Origin: Pseudobutyrivibrio ruminis HUN009
GTDB lineage: Bacteria; Bacillota; Clostridia; Lachnospirales; Lachnospiraceae
Assembly (NCBI RefSeq): GCF_000703005.1
Contig: NZ_JNLH01000001.1
Span: 957,501 to 1,021,500 of the forward strand
DNA: 64,000 bases
Reading direction: 5' to 3'
The notes under the pieces are model-generated. The model saw nothing but the letters and a program-made list of their open reading frames with translations, was not told where the DNA came from and did no database searches. The position numbers and the translations under genes were made by a program. Below, piece after piece: positions 41,704-49,618 of the stretch (positions are counted from its first letter, which is position 1; every line of letters begins with the position of its first letter).

Positions 41704-43071
41704 ATGCGACAGTCTAAGGCTAAACAAATTACTAATTACATTGCATTATTTAGGAAGATTGTAGAAGGAATCTACACAAGTTTATCCGCAAAAAATGTGG
41801 ATGTTGAAGGGGCATGTTCATATCTGGAAATGTGCCAACAGCGCGCGATTGATTTCGGTACTTTTATTGAGGGTGAAGAAGGGGAAGGTCATCCAACAGT
41901 AAAATTGCTGGAAGAATTTTGCGAAGTTCTATATGAAATTCACGAGGAGATTCAATCTGAAAGGGGCTTATCGGCAGACTCTGCCAAGGCCCGCCTCGAT
42001 ACCATGGTTAACAGAATTGAAGAAAGTGCAAATAATGATATCACCATCACTACGGTGAAAGTGTTTTTGCCATATAAGGCAAGCATGTGGGATTCACTTG
42101 AGAGCGTTTGGATGAAGGCAAACGAAGATCCCAACTGTACAGCTATCGTAATTCCGATACCTTATTTCGACAAGAACCCGGATGGTTCAGTAAAAGAAAT
42201 GCACTACGAAGGAAATGACTATCCAGATAATGTGCCAGTAGTTTCATTTGAAAACTTTGATTTTATGGGTGTTCATCCAGAGGAGGTGTATATTCACAAT
42301 CCATACGATGATTGGAATTACGTAACATCGGTACATCCATATTTCTATACAGATAACATCAAAAAGTTTACAGACAAGCTTATTTACATACCATACTTCG
42401 TATTGGCGGAGCCAGATGTGGACAATCCTGATGTTCTTGAGAGCTTGAAGGGATATGTGCTATCGAAGGGTGTGGTAAACGCAGATGAGGTCATTGTTCA
42501 GTCTGAGCAGATGCGTGAGGCCTATATCAGAGTGCTTACTGCTCAGTTTGGAGAAGATACCAGACCTAGCTGGGAGGCCAAAATAAAAGGTACTGGCTCG
42601 CCAAAGGTGGAAAAGCTGCTTCGTATGTCGAAAGAAGAACAGGATATTCCAGAGGATTGGAAGAAGATTATCACTAAGCCAGATGGCAGCAGAAAGAAAA
42701 TCATTTTTTACAATACAAGCGTAGTTGCCATGCTCAATCAGAAGCAAAAAATGATTGATAAGATAAAGGATGCCTTGGAAGTATTCAAGGAGTGTAAGGA
42801 TGATGTAGCCCTTTTGTGGCGTCCACATCCACTTACTATGGCAACCATCGAAAGTATGGTTCCTGAGATTCGTGACCAATATAAAAAGATAATTGAGGAT
42901 TATCGTGCTGAAGGCTGGGGAATCTATGATGACACCCCAGATATGGACAGAGCAATTATAATTAGCGACGCCTATTACGGGGACCCAAGCAGTCTTGTGC
43001 AGTTGTATGAGAAATTAGAAAAACCAATCATGATCCAAAATGTGGATGTGCTTGAAAAGGAGAGCGTATGA
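41704..43071 (+). CDS. CDP-glycerol glycerophosphotransferase-like protein
   Basis: A 455-residue soluble protein. The N-terminal third is helical and does not suggest a function. The rest resembles the GT-B-like glycerophosphotransferase fold: KVFLPYKASMWDSLESVW, YIHNPYDDWNYVTSVHPYFY, VALLWRPHPLTMATIE and, near the end, IISDAYYGDPSSLVQLYE. In teichoic-acid enzymes the matching WRPH and SD-S segments bind CDP-polyol. It overlaps the epimerase gene by ATGA and stands ahead of the cytidylyltransferase and polyol-phosphate dehydrogenase, so transfer of a CDP-activated polyol phosphate is a fair inference. ATG 41704 is preferred to TTG 41701. Confidence 0.7.
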   Translation: MRQSKAKQITNYIALFRKIVEGIYTSLSAKNVDVEGACSYLEMCQQRAIDFGTFIEGEEGEGHPTVKLLEEFCEVLYEIHEEIQSERGLSADSAKARLDTMVNRIEESANNDITITTVKVFLPYKASMWDSLESVWMKANEDPNCTAIVIPIPYFDKNPDGSVKEMHYEGNDYPDNVPVVSFENFDFMGVHPEEVYIHNPYDDWNYVTSVHPYFYTDNIKKFTDKLIYIPYFVLAEPDVDNPDVLESLKGYVLSKGVVNADEVIVQSEQMREAYIRVLTAQFGEDTRPSWEAKIKGTGSPKVEKLLRMSKEEQDIPEDWKKIITKPDGSRKKIIFYNTSVVAMLNQKQKMIDKIKDALEVFKECKDDVALLWRPHPLTMATIESMVPEIRDQYKKIIEDYRAEGWGIYDDTPDMDRAIIISDAYYGDPSSLVQLYEKLEKPIMIQNVDVLEKESV

Positions 43072-43730
43072 GCTTTGAATTAAATGCATCAATGATGTGT
43101 GCCAATTATGGACATTTGGCCAGAGAAGTAAACGAATTGGAAAATGCAGGCATCGATTCTTTCCATATCGATATTATGGATGGTCGATATGTGCCAAACT
43201 TTGCCATGTCTTTGAATGATATGACATATATTTCCAGAGTTACTTATAAGCCAATGGATGTTCATTTGATGGTTGAGCACCCTAGCAACACAATCGATTT
43301 GTTTATCAGGAATTTGAGAAAGGGCGATACTATCTACATCCATCCTGAGGCAGAGTATCATCCATCCACAACATTGCAGAAGATTATCGATGCAGGGATG
43401 ATTCCTGGAATTGCTATCAACCCAGGTACAAGTATTGAAACGGTAATGGAGATGCTTCGCATTGTTGATAAGGTTTTAGTAATGTCTGTAAATCCTGGAA
43501 ACGCTGGTCAGATGTATCTGCCTTATGTTGGTCAGAAGGTGGAACGTCTTCTGGAGCTTAGGGAGGAGATGGACTTCAAGCTCTATTGGGATGGCGCCTG
43601 CGCAAAGGATAAGATTATGAAGTACGCGCCAATGGGACTTGATGGATTTGTTCTTGGAACTACACTTTTGTTTGGCCAGGGACGTCCATATGATGAGATT
43701 ATCAACGATATTAGAAACATGAACTTATAG
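43068..43730 (+). CDS. Ribulose-phosphate 3-epimerase family protein
   Basis: A 220-residue TIM-barrel enzyme of the Rpe/AlsE family. It has FHIDIMDGRYVPNF and MDVHLMVEHP with the metal-binding His and Asp residues, and VLVMSVNPGNAGQMY. The usual VDGGI near the C-terminus is changed to YWDGACA, so it is not a standard housekeeping Rpe and may act on another ketose phosphate. Its position suggests it provides the ketose 5-phosphate that the dehydrogenase reduces. Confidence 0.82.
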   Translation: MSFELNASMMCANYGHLAREVNELENAGIDSFHIDIMDGRYVPNFAMSLNDMTYISRVTYKPMDVHLMVEHPSNTIDLFIRNLRKGDTIYIHPEAEYHPSTTLQKIIDAGMIPGIAINPGTSIETVMEMLRIVDKVLVMSVNPGNAGQMYLPYVGQKVERLLELREEMDFKLYWDGACAKDKIMKYAPMGLDGFVLGTTLLFGQGRPYDEIINDIRNMNL

Positions 43731-43738
43731 GTAAGCAT

Positions 43739-44440
43739 ATGAATATAGCGATTTTACTTTCAGGGGGGACCGGCAGCAGGCTTGGTTCGCAGAAGCCAAA
43801 GCAGTATCTGGATGTGGAAGGCAAGCCAATCATCATGTACTGCATGGAGACCCTAGAGAAAAGTGAATTAATAGATAAGATTCAAATTGTTGCACATGAG
43901 GAATGGGCGGATTTGATTAAATATTGGGCTGCACAGTATGGTGTGGAGGAAAAGATTTGTGGTTTCTCAAAGCCAGGAGAGAATAGGCAGTTGTCTATTT
44001 ATAATGGGCTGAAGGATATTAGAGAGTTTGCCAGCGATGATGATAACGTTTTTATCCACGATGCAGCCAGACCAAATCTTAGGTTATCAACAATTCAGGA
44101 TTCATTTGAAGCTATAAGTGGATACGACGGAGTTATCCCGGTCCTTCCAATGAAGGATACAGTTTATTTGAGCAAGGACGGTTTGGAGATTGATTCACTT
44201 TTGAACCGCCAGGAAATATTTGCTGGTCAAGCGCCAGAGACTTTTGTGTATGGTAAATATTTGGAGGCCAATGAAAGGCTTGTAAATTCTGGTGAGATTA
44301 TGAGAATCAACGGATCCACAGAACCTGCAGTGATGGCAGGCATGAAAATGCATATGATTGCAGGGGACGAGGGCAATTTTAAAATCACTACAAGTGATGA
44401 TTTAGAACGATTTACTGAACAGATAAAGGCGATGAAATGA
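43739..44440 (+). CDS. IspD/TarI-like cytidylyltransferase
   Basis: A 233-residue nucleotidyltransferase. The N-terminal CTP-binding motif AILLSGGTGSRLGSQKPKQY, then VFIHDAARPNLRLS and QAPETFVYGKYLEANERL, are those of the IspD/TarI family. IspD makes CDP-methylerythritol; TarI makes CDP-ribitol. The neighbours favour a polyol-5-phosphate substrate (TarI-like), but isoprenoid synthesis is not excluded. Its stop overlaps the dehydrogenase start in ATGA. Confidence 0.8.
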   Translation: MNIAILLSGGTGSRLGSQKPKQYLDVEGKPIIMYCMETLEKSELIDKIQIVAHEEWADLIKYWAAQYGVEEKICGFSKPGENRQLSIYNGLKDIREFASDDDNVFIHDAARPNLRLSTIQDSFEAISGYDGVIPVLPMKDTVYLSKDGLEIDSLLNRQEIFAGQAPETFVYGKYLEANERLVNSGEIMRINGSTEPAVMAGMKMHMIAGDEGNFKITTSDDLERFTEQIKAMK

Positions 44441-45474
44441 AGGCATTAGTTTTAGAAGATGTTGGAAAAATCAAAATAGATGATATAGCAAAACCTTCCC
44501 CTAAACAGGGGGAGGTTTTAGTGCATGTAAAGGCCTGCGGTATATGCGGCTCGGACATACCAAGAGCCTACAAGGACGGCGCCCACAACATGCCACTTGT
44601 GATAGGTCACGAATTTGCAGGCGAGGTCTGTGAAGTTGGTGAAGGCGTGTCTGGTGACTGGGCCGGCAAGGCTGTTGGAATCTTTCCACTTATTCCATGC
44701 AAGAAGTGCCCTTGCTGTGTGGAAAAGAAATACGAAATGTGCAAAAACTATTCTTATTTGGGCTCACGTGTGGATGGCGGCTTCGCCGAGTATGTGGCAG
44801 TGCCAGAATGGAATCTGATGGAGCTAGGCAGCGGCGTTTCCATGGAGCAGGCTGCCATGATGGAACCAATGGCTGTGGCTGTGCATGCGATTAGGCAGGG
44901 GTTGAGAGCCTGCGGTAAGGACTTGCAGGATTTGGGCCAGCTTCGCAAAGCTAAGGTGGCTGTAATAGGCCTTGGTACTATCGGCTTGCTATTGACCATG
45001 TTTTTGAAGGACATGGGATTTGAAAATGTGTATACTATCGGAAAAAAAGAGATACAAAGGCAGAAAGCCTTTGAGTTTGGCGTGGACGAAGCTCACTATG
45101 TAAAAGAGATTTCAGATGTGGACCTTTTCTTCGAATGCGTGGGCTCCACAGAAAGCCTCATCACCGGAATCAATGCAGCCGCCCCTGGCGGCGTGGTCTG
45201 CACTGTTGGCAACCCATCCAGTGACATGAACATCGACCGCCACGCATACTGGCAAATTCTCCGCAACCAGCTGACCCTGGTGGGCACCTGGAACTCATCC
45301 TTCACCCACGACACCATCGACGACTGGCACTACGTGCTTGGCAGATTGCAGCAGGGCGCAGTGAAGCCTGAGAAGCTGATTACTCATAAGTTCGGGCTGG
45401 AGGAGATTCTGGAAGGCTTTGAGATTATGAGGGATAAGAAGGAAGAGTATGTGAAGGTGATGGGGGTAGTTTAA
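44437..45474 (+). CDS. Zinc-dependent polyol-phosphate dehydrogenase (GatD/TarJ-like)
   Basis: A 345-residue medium-chain dehydrogenase. The catalytic zinc site is formed by CGICGSD and GHEF, the structural zinc site by CKKCPCC and EMC, and the cofactor loop is VIGLGTIGLLLTMF. SDIPRAYKDGAHNMPLVIGH and GSRVDGGFAEYV recall galactitol-1-phosphate and ribitol-5-phosphate dehydrogenases. With the upstream epimerase-like and cytidylyltransferase genes it can complete a route ketose phosphate to polyol phosphate to CDP-polyol. It is the last gene before the AT-rich region. Confidence 0.82.
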   Translation: MKALVLEDVGKIKIDDIAKPSPKQGEVLVHVKACGICGSDIPRAYKDGAHNMPLVIGHEFAGEVCEVGEGVSGDWAGKAVGIFPLIPCKKCPCCVEKKYEMCKNYSYLGSRVDGGFAEYVAVPEWNLMELGSGVSMEQAAMMEPMAVAVHAIRQGLRACGKDLQDLGQLRKAKVAVIGLGTIGLLLTMFLKDMGFENVYTIGKKEIQRQKAFEFGVDEAHYVKEISDVDLFFECVGSTESLITGINAAAPGGVVCTVGNPSSDMNIDRHAYWQILRNQLTLVGTWNSSFTHDTIDDWHYVLGRLQQGAVKPEKLITHKFGLEEILEGFEIMRDKKEEYVKVMGVV

Positions 45475-45554
45475 AATTCTGGTGAAATGATTTAAATATA
45501 AATTAAAATGATGAGAAAATAAACCTGAGATAATGGGGAGTAGAGTTGAATATG

Positions 45555-45610
45555 GACTAATATATTAGTCATATTGGATGAAATAAGCGGAAAAGACTAA
45601 TATATTAGCC
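45555..45610. repeat. Two 16-bp palindromes 40 bp apart
   Basis: GACTAATATATTAGTC (45555-45570, perfect) and GACTAATATATTAGCC (45595-45610, one mismatch) start exactly 40 bp apart. They look like a pair of operators on one helix face. No regulator gene lies next to them. Confidence 0.7.
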
Positions 45611-45648
45611 GTAGTGTTTTATTTCAAAAAATATGGAGAAAAATTATA

Positions 45649-45700
45649 ATGTCGATAAAATTTGACATAAACTACGTTTTTTGTAAATTTTTATTGACAT
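45649..45700. repeat. Imperfect inverted repeat in the gene-free stretch
   Basis: An arm beginning ATGTCGATAAAATTT (45649) is the near reverse complement of AAATTTTTATTGACAT (45685-45700), with about 20 nt between. TTGACA hexamers at 45662 and 45694 have no good -10 partner. The remainder of 45475-45760 shows no gene. Confidence 0.45.
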
Positions 45701-45760
45701 AATAAGGTGATAAGGAAATTAAGGTTAGCAAAACCAGTTTCACAAAAATAGAAAGGTGAA

Positions 45761-45793
45761 AATAGCTTCGCGGCTGATGCTGCGAAGCTATTT
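45761..45793 (+). terminator. Hairpin, possible terminator
   Basis: AATAGCTTCGC (45761-45771) pairs perfectly with GCGAAGCTATT (45782-45792), loop 10 nt, followed by a poor T tract (TTGTGTCTT). Confidence 0.5.
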
Positions 45794-45837
45794 GTGTCTT
45801 ATGTTATAATCGAAGTTAAGTTGAAAAAGTTATTAAA

Positions 45838-46032
45838 ATGTATGTAAAAGAGGATGGAAAAGTGGAGTTATTGGATTATTTAAAACAGAAAATGGCTGGA
45901 ATGGAAAAGCCAGAAGATAGTAGTAAACTATTTGAACATAAATCCTTTTCCGAGCGACTCAAAGAATATGATGGTGAAATAGAGGTATATGAGTTTGATT
46001 GGGGAGAATCGGTAGGAAGGGAAATGGTTTGA
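45838..46032 (+). CDS. Antitoxin-like small protein, possible remnant
   Basis: 64 residues. The C-terminal SFSERLKEYDGEIEVYEFDW and GESVGREMV resemble the tail of clostridial AbrB/MazE-type antitoxins, which end in a WGE-x-VGRE motif. The usual N-terminal AbrB DNA-binding fold is missing and no toxin gene follows, so this may be a decayed toxin-antitoxin locus. There is an extended -10 box TGTTATAAT (TATAAT 45805-45810) upstream, but no ribosome site before the ATG. A terminator follows at 46094. Confidence 0.5.
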   Translation: MYVKEDGKVELLDYLKQKMAGMEKPEDSSKLFEHKSFSERLKEYDGEIEVYEFDWGESVGREMV

Positions 46033-46093
46033 ATTTTTAAAACATAAAAAATCGTTGGAGTAAACAAAAATGAATATATAGTACTTGTAGAAG

Positions 46094-46123
46094 ATGAGAT
46101 GGGGGACCATCTCATTTTTATTT
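46094..46123 (+). terminator. Intrinsic terminator after the antitoxin-like gene
   Basis: ATGAGATGG (46094-46102) pairs with CCATCTCAT (46107-46115) around GGGA, followed by a T-rich tract. Confidence 0.85.
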
Positions 46124-46145
46124 GGAAAAAAGGAAATTATAAAAA

Positions 46146-46254
46146 CCGAAAACACTAAAACAAAAAGCCGAAAACACTAAAACAAAAATGCCGAAAACAC
46201 TAAAACAAAAGTGCCGAAATTACTAAAATAAAAATGCCGAAATTACTAAAATGA
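46146..46254. repeat. Five tandem 22-23 bp repeats upstream of the DUF4143 ATPase
   Basis: Units begin with CCGAAA at 46146, 46168, 46191, 46214 and 46237, with periods of 22, 23, 23 and 23 bp. The core is CCGAAAACACTAAAACAAAA in the first three; the last two change ACAC to TTAC. The period is close to two helical turns, as in iterons or cooperative operators. Confidence 0.85.
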
Positions 46255-46256
46255 AA

Positions 46257-46285
46257 TTGAATACGTCTGATAACAATGGTAAAAT
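46257..46285 (+). promoter_or_regulatory. Promoter of the DUF4143 ATPase
   Basis: TTGAAT (46257-46262) and TAAAAT (46280-46285) are spaced by 17 bp, with TGG before the -10 box. It starts directly after the last tandem repeat. Confidence 0.65.
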
Positions 46286-46309
46286 ATGTGTATAAGGAGC
46301 ATATGAAAT

Positions 46310-47617
46310 ATGGAATATATTAGACGAATAATAGATGACGAACTAGATGTAAGGGCTATGGCATTTAACGCAATAAATATAGTCGGCCCTAAGGGGTGCG
46401 GAAAAACTCGTACAGCGCAAGAACGTTGTGAAACTGTAATTGAATTTCAGGATGAAGATAAAAGAGAAGCTTATTTATCTGTAGCTGAAACAAATCCTTC
46501 GTTATTGTTAAAAAATAATAAGCCTATTCTATTTGACGAATGGCAAGATGCGCCTAAAATATGGGGTTCTATTAGAAAAAATTGTGATGATAATCCAGAA
46601 TCGGTAGGAGAATACTTTTTGACTGGTTCAACAAGTAAAAGAGTAGATACACCGCATACGGGAACTGGAAGAATATCAGAGATAACAATGTATCCAATGA
46701 CACTTTTTGAATTAGGAGAGTCAAATGGCTTAGTATCAATAACTAAAATTATTGAAGACGATAGTTATGACATAGATGGACAATTAAATAATACATCATT
46801 AGAAAAACTGTTTACGGTAGCTTGTAGGGGAGGATGGCCTAGATGTTTAGCTTTGAGCAATGAAAAGGCTAAACTGAAAATTGCAAAAGATTATTTTAAT
46901 CAAATATATACCAAGGATGCATCAAACATTGATGGAATAAAGAGGAATCCAGAATGGATGAGAACGTTGATTTGGTCTTACGCTAGAAATATGGCAACAA
47001 CAGCAAAAAAGACAAGTATTTTTGCAGATGTAAAGGCAACACAAGAAATTACAGATGCTACGTTATTCTCCTATGTTGAAGTGCTAGAAAAGCTATATGT
47101 AATTAAAGATATAGATGCATGGACACCTCAGATAAGGTCAAAAACAGCAATAAGAGCGGCTAAGAAACATATTTTTTTAGATCAATCGATAGCACTTGCA
47201 GCACTCGGAATAGCACCTGATTATTTTAATAACGATTTAGATTTATTTGGTCATGTTTTAGAGAATATGGTTTTAAGAGATTTACTTAGCTATGCTGAAG
47301 TCCATGATGCTCATGTAAAACACTATACTGACGATACAGGATTAGAGGCTGATGCTATATATGAATTAGCAGATGGCAGATACGCGCTTATAGAAGTTAA
47401 AACAGGGGCAAATCAAATTGATGCAGCAGAGAAATCGTTGTTAAAATTCAGAGATGTTATTAGAACGCACAACGAAAAAGCATTAGAAAATGAAAAACAT
47501 CCAAAACCGGTGTACCGTGAGCCATCAGCTTTGATAGTAATCTGCGCTAATGCACCAATGGCATATACTACCAAGAATGGGGTTAAAGTGGTGCCTTATG
47601 GGTGTTTGAGGGATTAA
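46310..47617 (+). CDS. AAA ATPase with DUF4143 (PD-(D/E)XK-like) domain
   Basis: A 435-residue protein of the widespread AAA_14/DUF4143 family. Walker A is GPKGCGKT (26-33), Walker B-like PILFDEWQDAP, and an arginine-finger/sensor region LTGSTSKR. The C-terminal domain has EADAIYELADGRYALIEVKT, a nuclease-like Asp and Glu-x-Lys pattern. Cellular function of the family is not known; copies are usually accessory and often linked to mobile or defence regions. AAGGAG stands 10 bases before ATG 46310. Five tandem repeats lie in front of its promoter, which suggests tight control. Codon use is AT-rich compared with the region before 45 kb. Confidence 0.85.
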   Translation: MEYIRRIIDDELDVRAMAFNAINIVGPKGCGKTRTAQERCETVIEFQDEDKREAYLSVAETNPSLLLKNNKPILFDEWQDAPKIWGSIRKNCDDNPESVGEYFLTGSTSKRVDTPHTGTGRISEITMYPMTLFELGESNGLVSITKIIEDDSYDIDGQLNNTSLEKLFTVACRGGWPRCLALSNEKAKLKIAKDYFNQIYTKDASNIDGIKRNPEWMRTLIWSYARNMATTAKKTSIFADVKATQEITDATLFSYVEVLEKLYVIKDIDAWTPQIRSKTAIRAAKKHIFLDQSIALAALGIAPDYFNNDLDLFGHVLENMVLRDLLSYAEVHDAHVKHYTDDTGLEADAIYELADGRYALIEVKTGANQIDAAEKSLLKFRDVIRTHNEKALENEKHPKPVYREPSALIVICANAPMAYTTKNGVKVVPYGCLRD

Positions 47618-47677
47618 GTTGATATAAAATTATTGAATTTAAGAGAATAAATAATTCCTGAACGAGGATTTGTAAAA

Positions 47678-48865
47678 ATGTGGCCAAATAAACCATTTGA
47701 TGAAGATATAAATATTGTAAAAAATATAAAGATTGAAAATACCGGAGTAAATCATGATGTAAGTGTAAAATCAAGCGGGTTGCATTATAAAGATTTAGAA
47801 ATATATGCTGAAAACTATTTTTATGTAGCAAATATAATTGCCGATTATATTTTAATTGAAACTAGTGACATAAGCATTTTGGATACAATGGTATTCCCTA
47901 TGGCTTTTTCATTCAGGCATGCGTTAGAACTATTGATGAAATCAATTATATTAACGAATTCACACGATTCTAATAATTGTACAATAAATGCAGGACATGA
48001 TTTACTTGCATTGTTTGAATTAGTAAAAAAAACAGTATGTTTTTCAAAAGATGATGAAATATGGCTTACAAAGTTTTTTGAGGAGTTGCATCGAAACGAT
48101 AAAGAGTCCGACCTATTTCGGTATCCATTCATGATGAATAAAGATATGAGGATTCTGTTTGGAGAAGAATATACTTTTGGTTTTGAAAATAGAGTAGATT
48201 TAGATTTGAATAGATTAATAGAAAAATTTAGATATGCATTTATTGGCTTACAATCAAAAGGATTAAACATATATAAGAAACCAAATAATCCTACATTATT
48301 AGAGGAAGGCGGCACCTGTTATGAAAAAGCTGTTTTAGGAAGATTTAGAGACAAGTTCAGTGAATACATTGAGGGTTATTATAGATGTGGAGTCATGATT
48401 CGCCACAAAATAGAAAATAGAGAAATAGATAAAAAAGCTTTTTTTCCGATGGTATACTTCTATAGAGTAGCTCTTGAAATTATATTAAAAAAAATAATCT
48501 ATGACAATAATTTTATAGAGAATGATGAAAAATACAAAATATTAAATGAAAGAAAACACAATATAAGTAAATTGTGGGAAAAAATTAAAGATTGGTATTA
48601 TTTATATGATCCGGCTAATAAAGAGGCTAAAATATACTTCGAGGATATTAGTATTGTGATTGATACTATCGAAAGAATTGATTGTACATCAAGCAAATAT
48701 AGATACCCTTTTGATATGAAAATGAAAACGTACTTTTCGCAAAAGAGAAATACAACTTATACGATTGAAAATACTGCTAAAGTTTATGAAAGTCTAATTT
48801 ATACATTACATAGTTTAGATGGCTTTTTTAACGATATATATATGAAAGACACAGAGTGCCCATAG
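47678..48865 (+). CDS. Unknown protein with two HEPN-like repeats
   Basis: A 395-residue soluble protein that I cannot assign to a named family. It is an internal duplication. FPMAFSFRHALELLMKSII (73-91) matches FPMVYFYRVALEIILKKII (256-274), GHDLLALFELVKK (106-118) matches KHNISKLWEKIKD (293-305), and FRYPFMM (147-153) matches YRYPFDM (341-347). The R-x-ALE...K / H-(D/N) / (F/Y)RYP order is seen in HEPN-like all-helical domains. The canonical R-x4-H nuclease motif is not evident, so it may be a non-catalytic or binding version. GAGG lies about 10 bases before the ATG. Its neighbours are an ATPase and an MNT/HEPN pair. Confidence 0.6.
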   Translation: MWPNKPFDEDINIVKNIKIENTGVNHDVSVKSSGLHYKDLEIYAENYFYVANIIADYILIETSDISILDTMVFPMAFSFRHALELLMKSIILTNSHDSNNCTINAGHDLLALFELVKKTVCFSKDDEIWLTKFFEELHRNDKESDLFRYPFMMNKDMRILFGEEYTFGFENRVDLDLNRLIEKFRYAFIGLQSKGLNIYKKPNNPTLLEEGGTCYEKAVLGRFRDKFSEYIEGYYRCGVMIRHKIENREIDKKAFFPMVYFYRVALEIILKKIIYDNNFIENDEKYKILNERKHNISKLWEKIKDWYYLYDPANKEAKIYFEDISIVIDTIERIDCTSSKYRYPFDMKMKTYFSQKRNTTYTIENTAKVYESLIYTLHSLDGFFNDIYMKDTECP

Positions 48866-48929
48866 TTGAAAATAGCATATGTTTTTGAATGTAATATAAG
48901 AGTCATCGCTGGTTTTGGAGGATTTAGAT

Positions 48930-49187
48930 ATGATGTATCCATTTTTAACATTAACAGATGAAACCGAAATAACATATTCTGAGATGAAGTCAGATGGTAC
49001 AGTCAAAGTGTATATAGAAACACCTGATGAGCATGATGGATTTCATAATGCGGTTTGTTGGTTACCGAAATATCGTTGGGAAGACATACATGGATATTTA
49101 GATGAGGAAATTGAGGGATATAAAGGGCTGCTAAAGAATAATGTTAATTTGATTATGGAACTCTCAAAGAAAGATTGTGATGTATGA
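48930..49187 (+). CDS. Small protein upstream of the nucleotidyltransferase
   Basis: 85 residues, acidic, no membrane helix. Not recognised. It holds KVYIETPDEHDGFHNAVCWL and YRWEDIHGYLDEEIEGYKGL. The start ATG 48930 has GGAGG at 48917-48921. Its stop overlaps the nucleotidyltransferase start in ATGA, so the two are translated together and may form a complex. Confidence 0.6.
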   Translation: MMYPFLTLTDETEITYSEMKSDGTVKVYIETPDEHDGFHNAVCWLPKYRWEDIHGYLDEEIEGYKGLLKNNVNLIMELSKKDCDV

Positions 49188-49567
49188 CATTATTCCAAAG
49201 AAATAGAGAGAAATATGAAGAGAGTAGAGCAGATGTGGAAGTAAATGTAATACTAGCAAACTACATAGAGATAATAAAGCAGATATATGGTTCAAAGCTC
49301 GAGAAGATAATGCTTTTTGGTTCATATGCAAGAGGGGATAAAAAAATCGGATCTGATATTGATATTATGATACTTGTAAATATCAGTGATATTGAAGCTA
49401 AGGCATTTCAAAAGAAGCTGTTTGATGAAACATATGACTTCAACATATATAATGATGTAGAGATAAATCCTATGACACATAGTAAGGAACTATTTTATAA
49501 ATGGGTGGACAATTATCCGTTCTTCAACAGCGTTGAAAAAGAGGGAGTAGTACTCTATGAAAGTTAG
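49184..49567 (+). CDS. Minimal nucleotidyltransferase (MNT/MntA type)
   Basis: A 127-residue protein of the Pol-beta-like minimal nucleotidyltransferase family. The signature GSYARGD (46-52) is followed by SDIDIMI, giving the two metal-binding Asp residues (58 and 60). A third acidic residue may be in YNDVEINPM. Family knowledge: MNT proteins pair with HEPN RNases as antitoxins that AMPylate or block the toxin. Here the next gene encodes an R-x4-H HEPN-like protein, 51 bases downstream. Confidence 0.85.
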   Translation: MTLFQRNREKYEESRADVEVNVILANYIEIIKQIYGSKLEKIMLFGSYARGDKKIGSDIDIMILVNISDIEAKAFQKKLFDETYDFNIYNDVEINPMTHSKELFYKWVDNYPFFNSVEKEGVVLYES

Positions 49568-49618
49568 TGAATGTTAGTGTCTAGACATAAATTAAGCAGA
49601 TAAAGGGATGGTTGGACT

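Noticed and set aside
43739..44440. Firm naming as ispD
   Set aside because: The gene lies among polyol-phosphate and glycerophosphotransferase genes, and TarI shares the same motifs; the symbol is left open.
45838..46115. Overlapping minus-strand reading frames in 45876-46155
   Set aside because: They run through a terminator hairpin and are rich in Phe/Tyr/Ser from AT-rich reverse-strand DNA, with no ribosome site.
46146..46254. CRISPR array
   Set aside because: The repeats are directly adjoining with no variable spacers of 25-40 bp, and no cas genes are near. They are tandem repeats.
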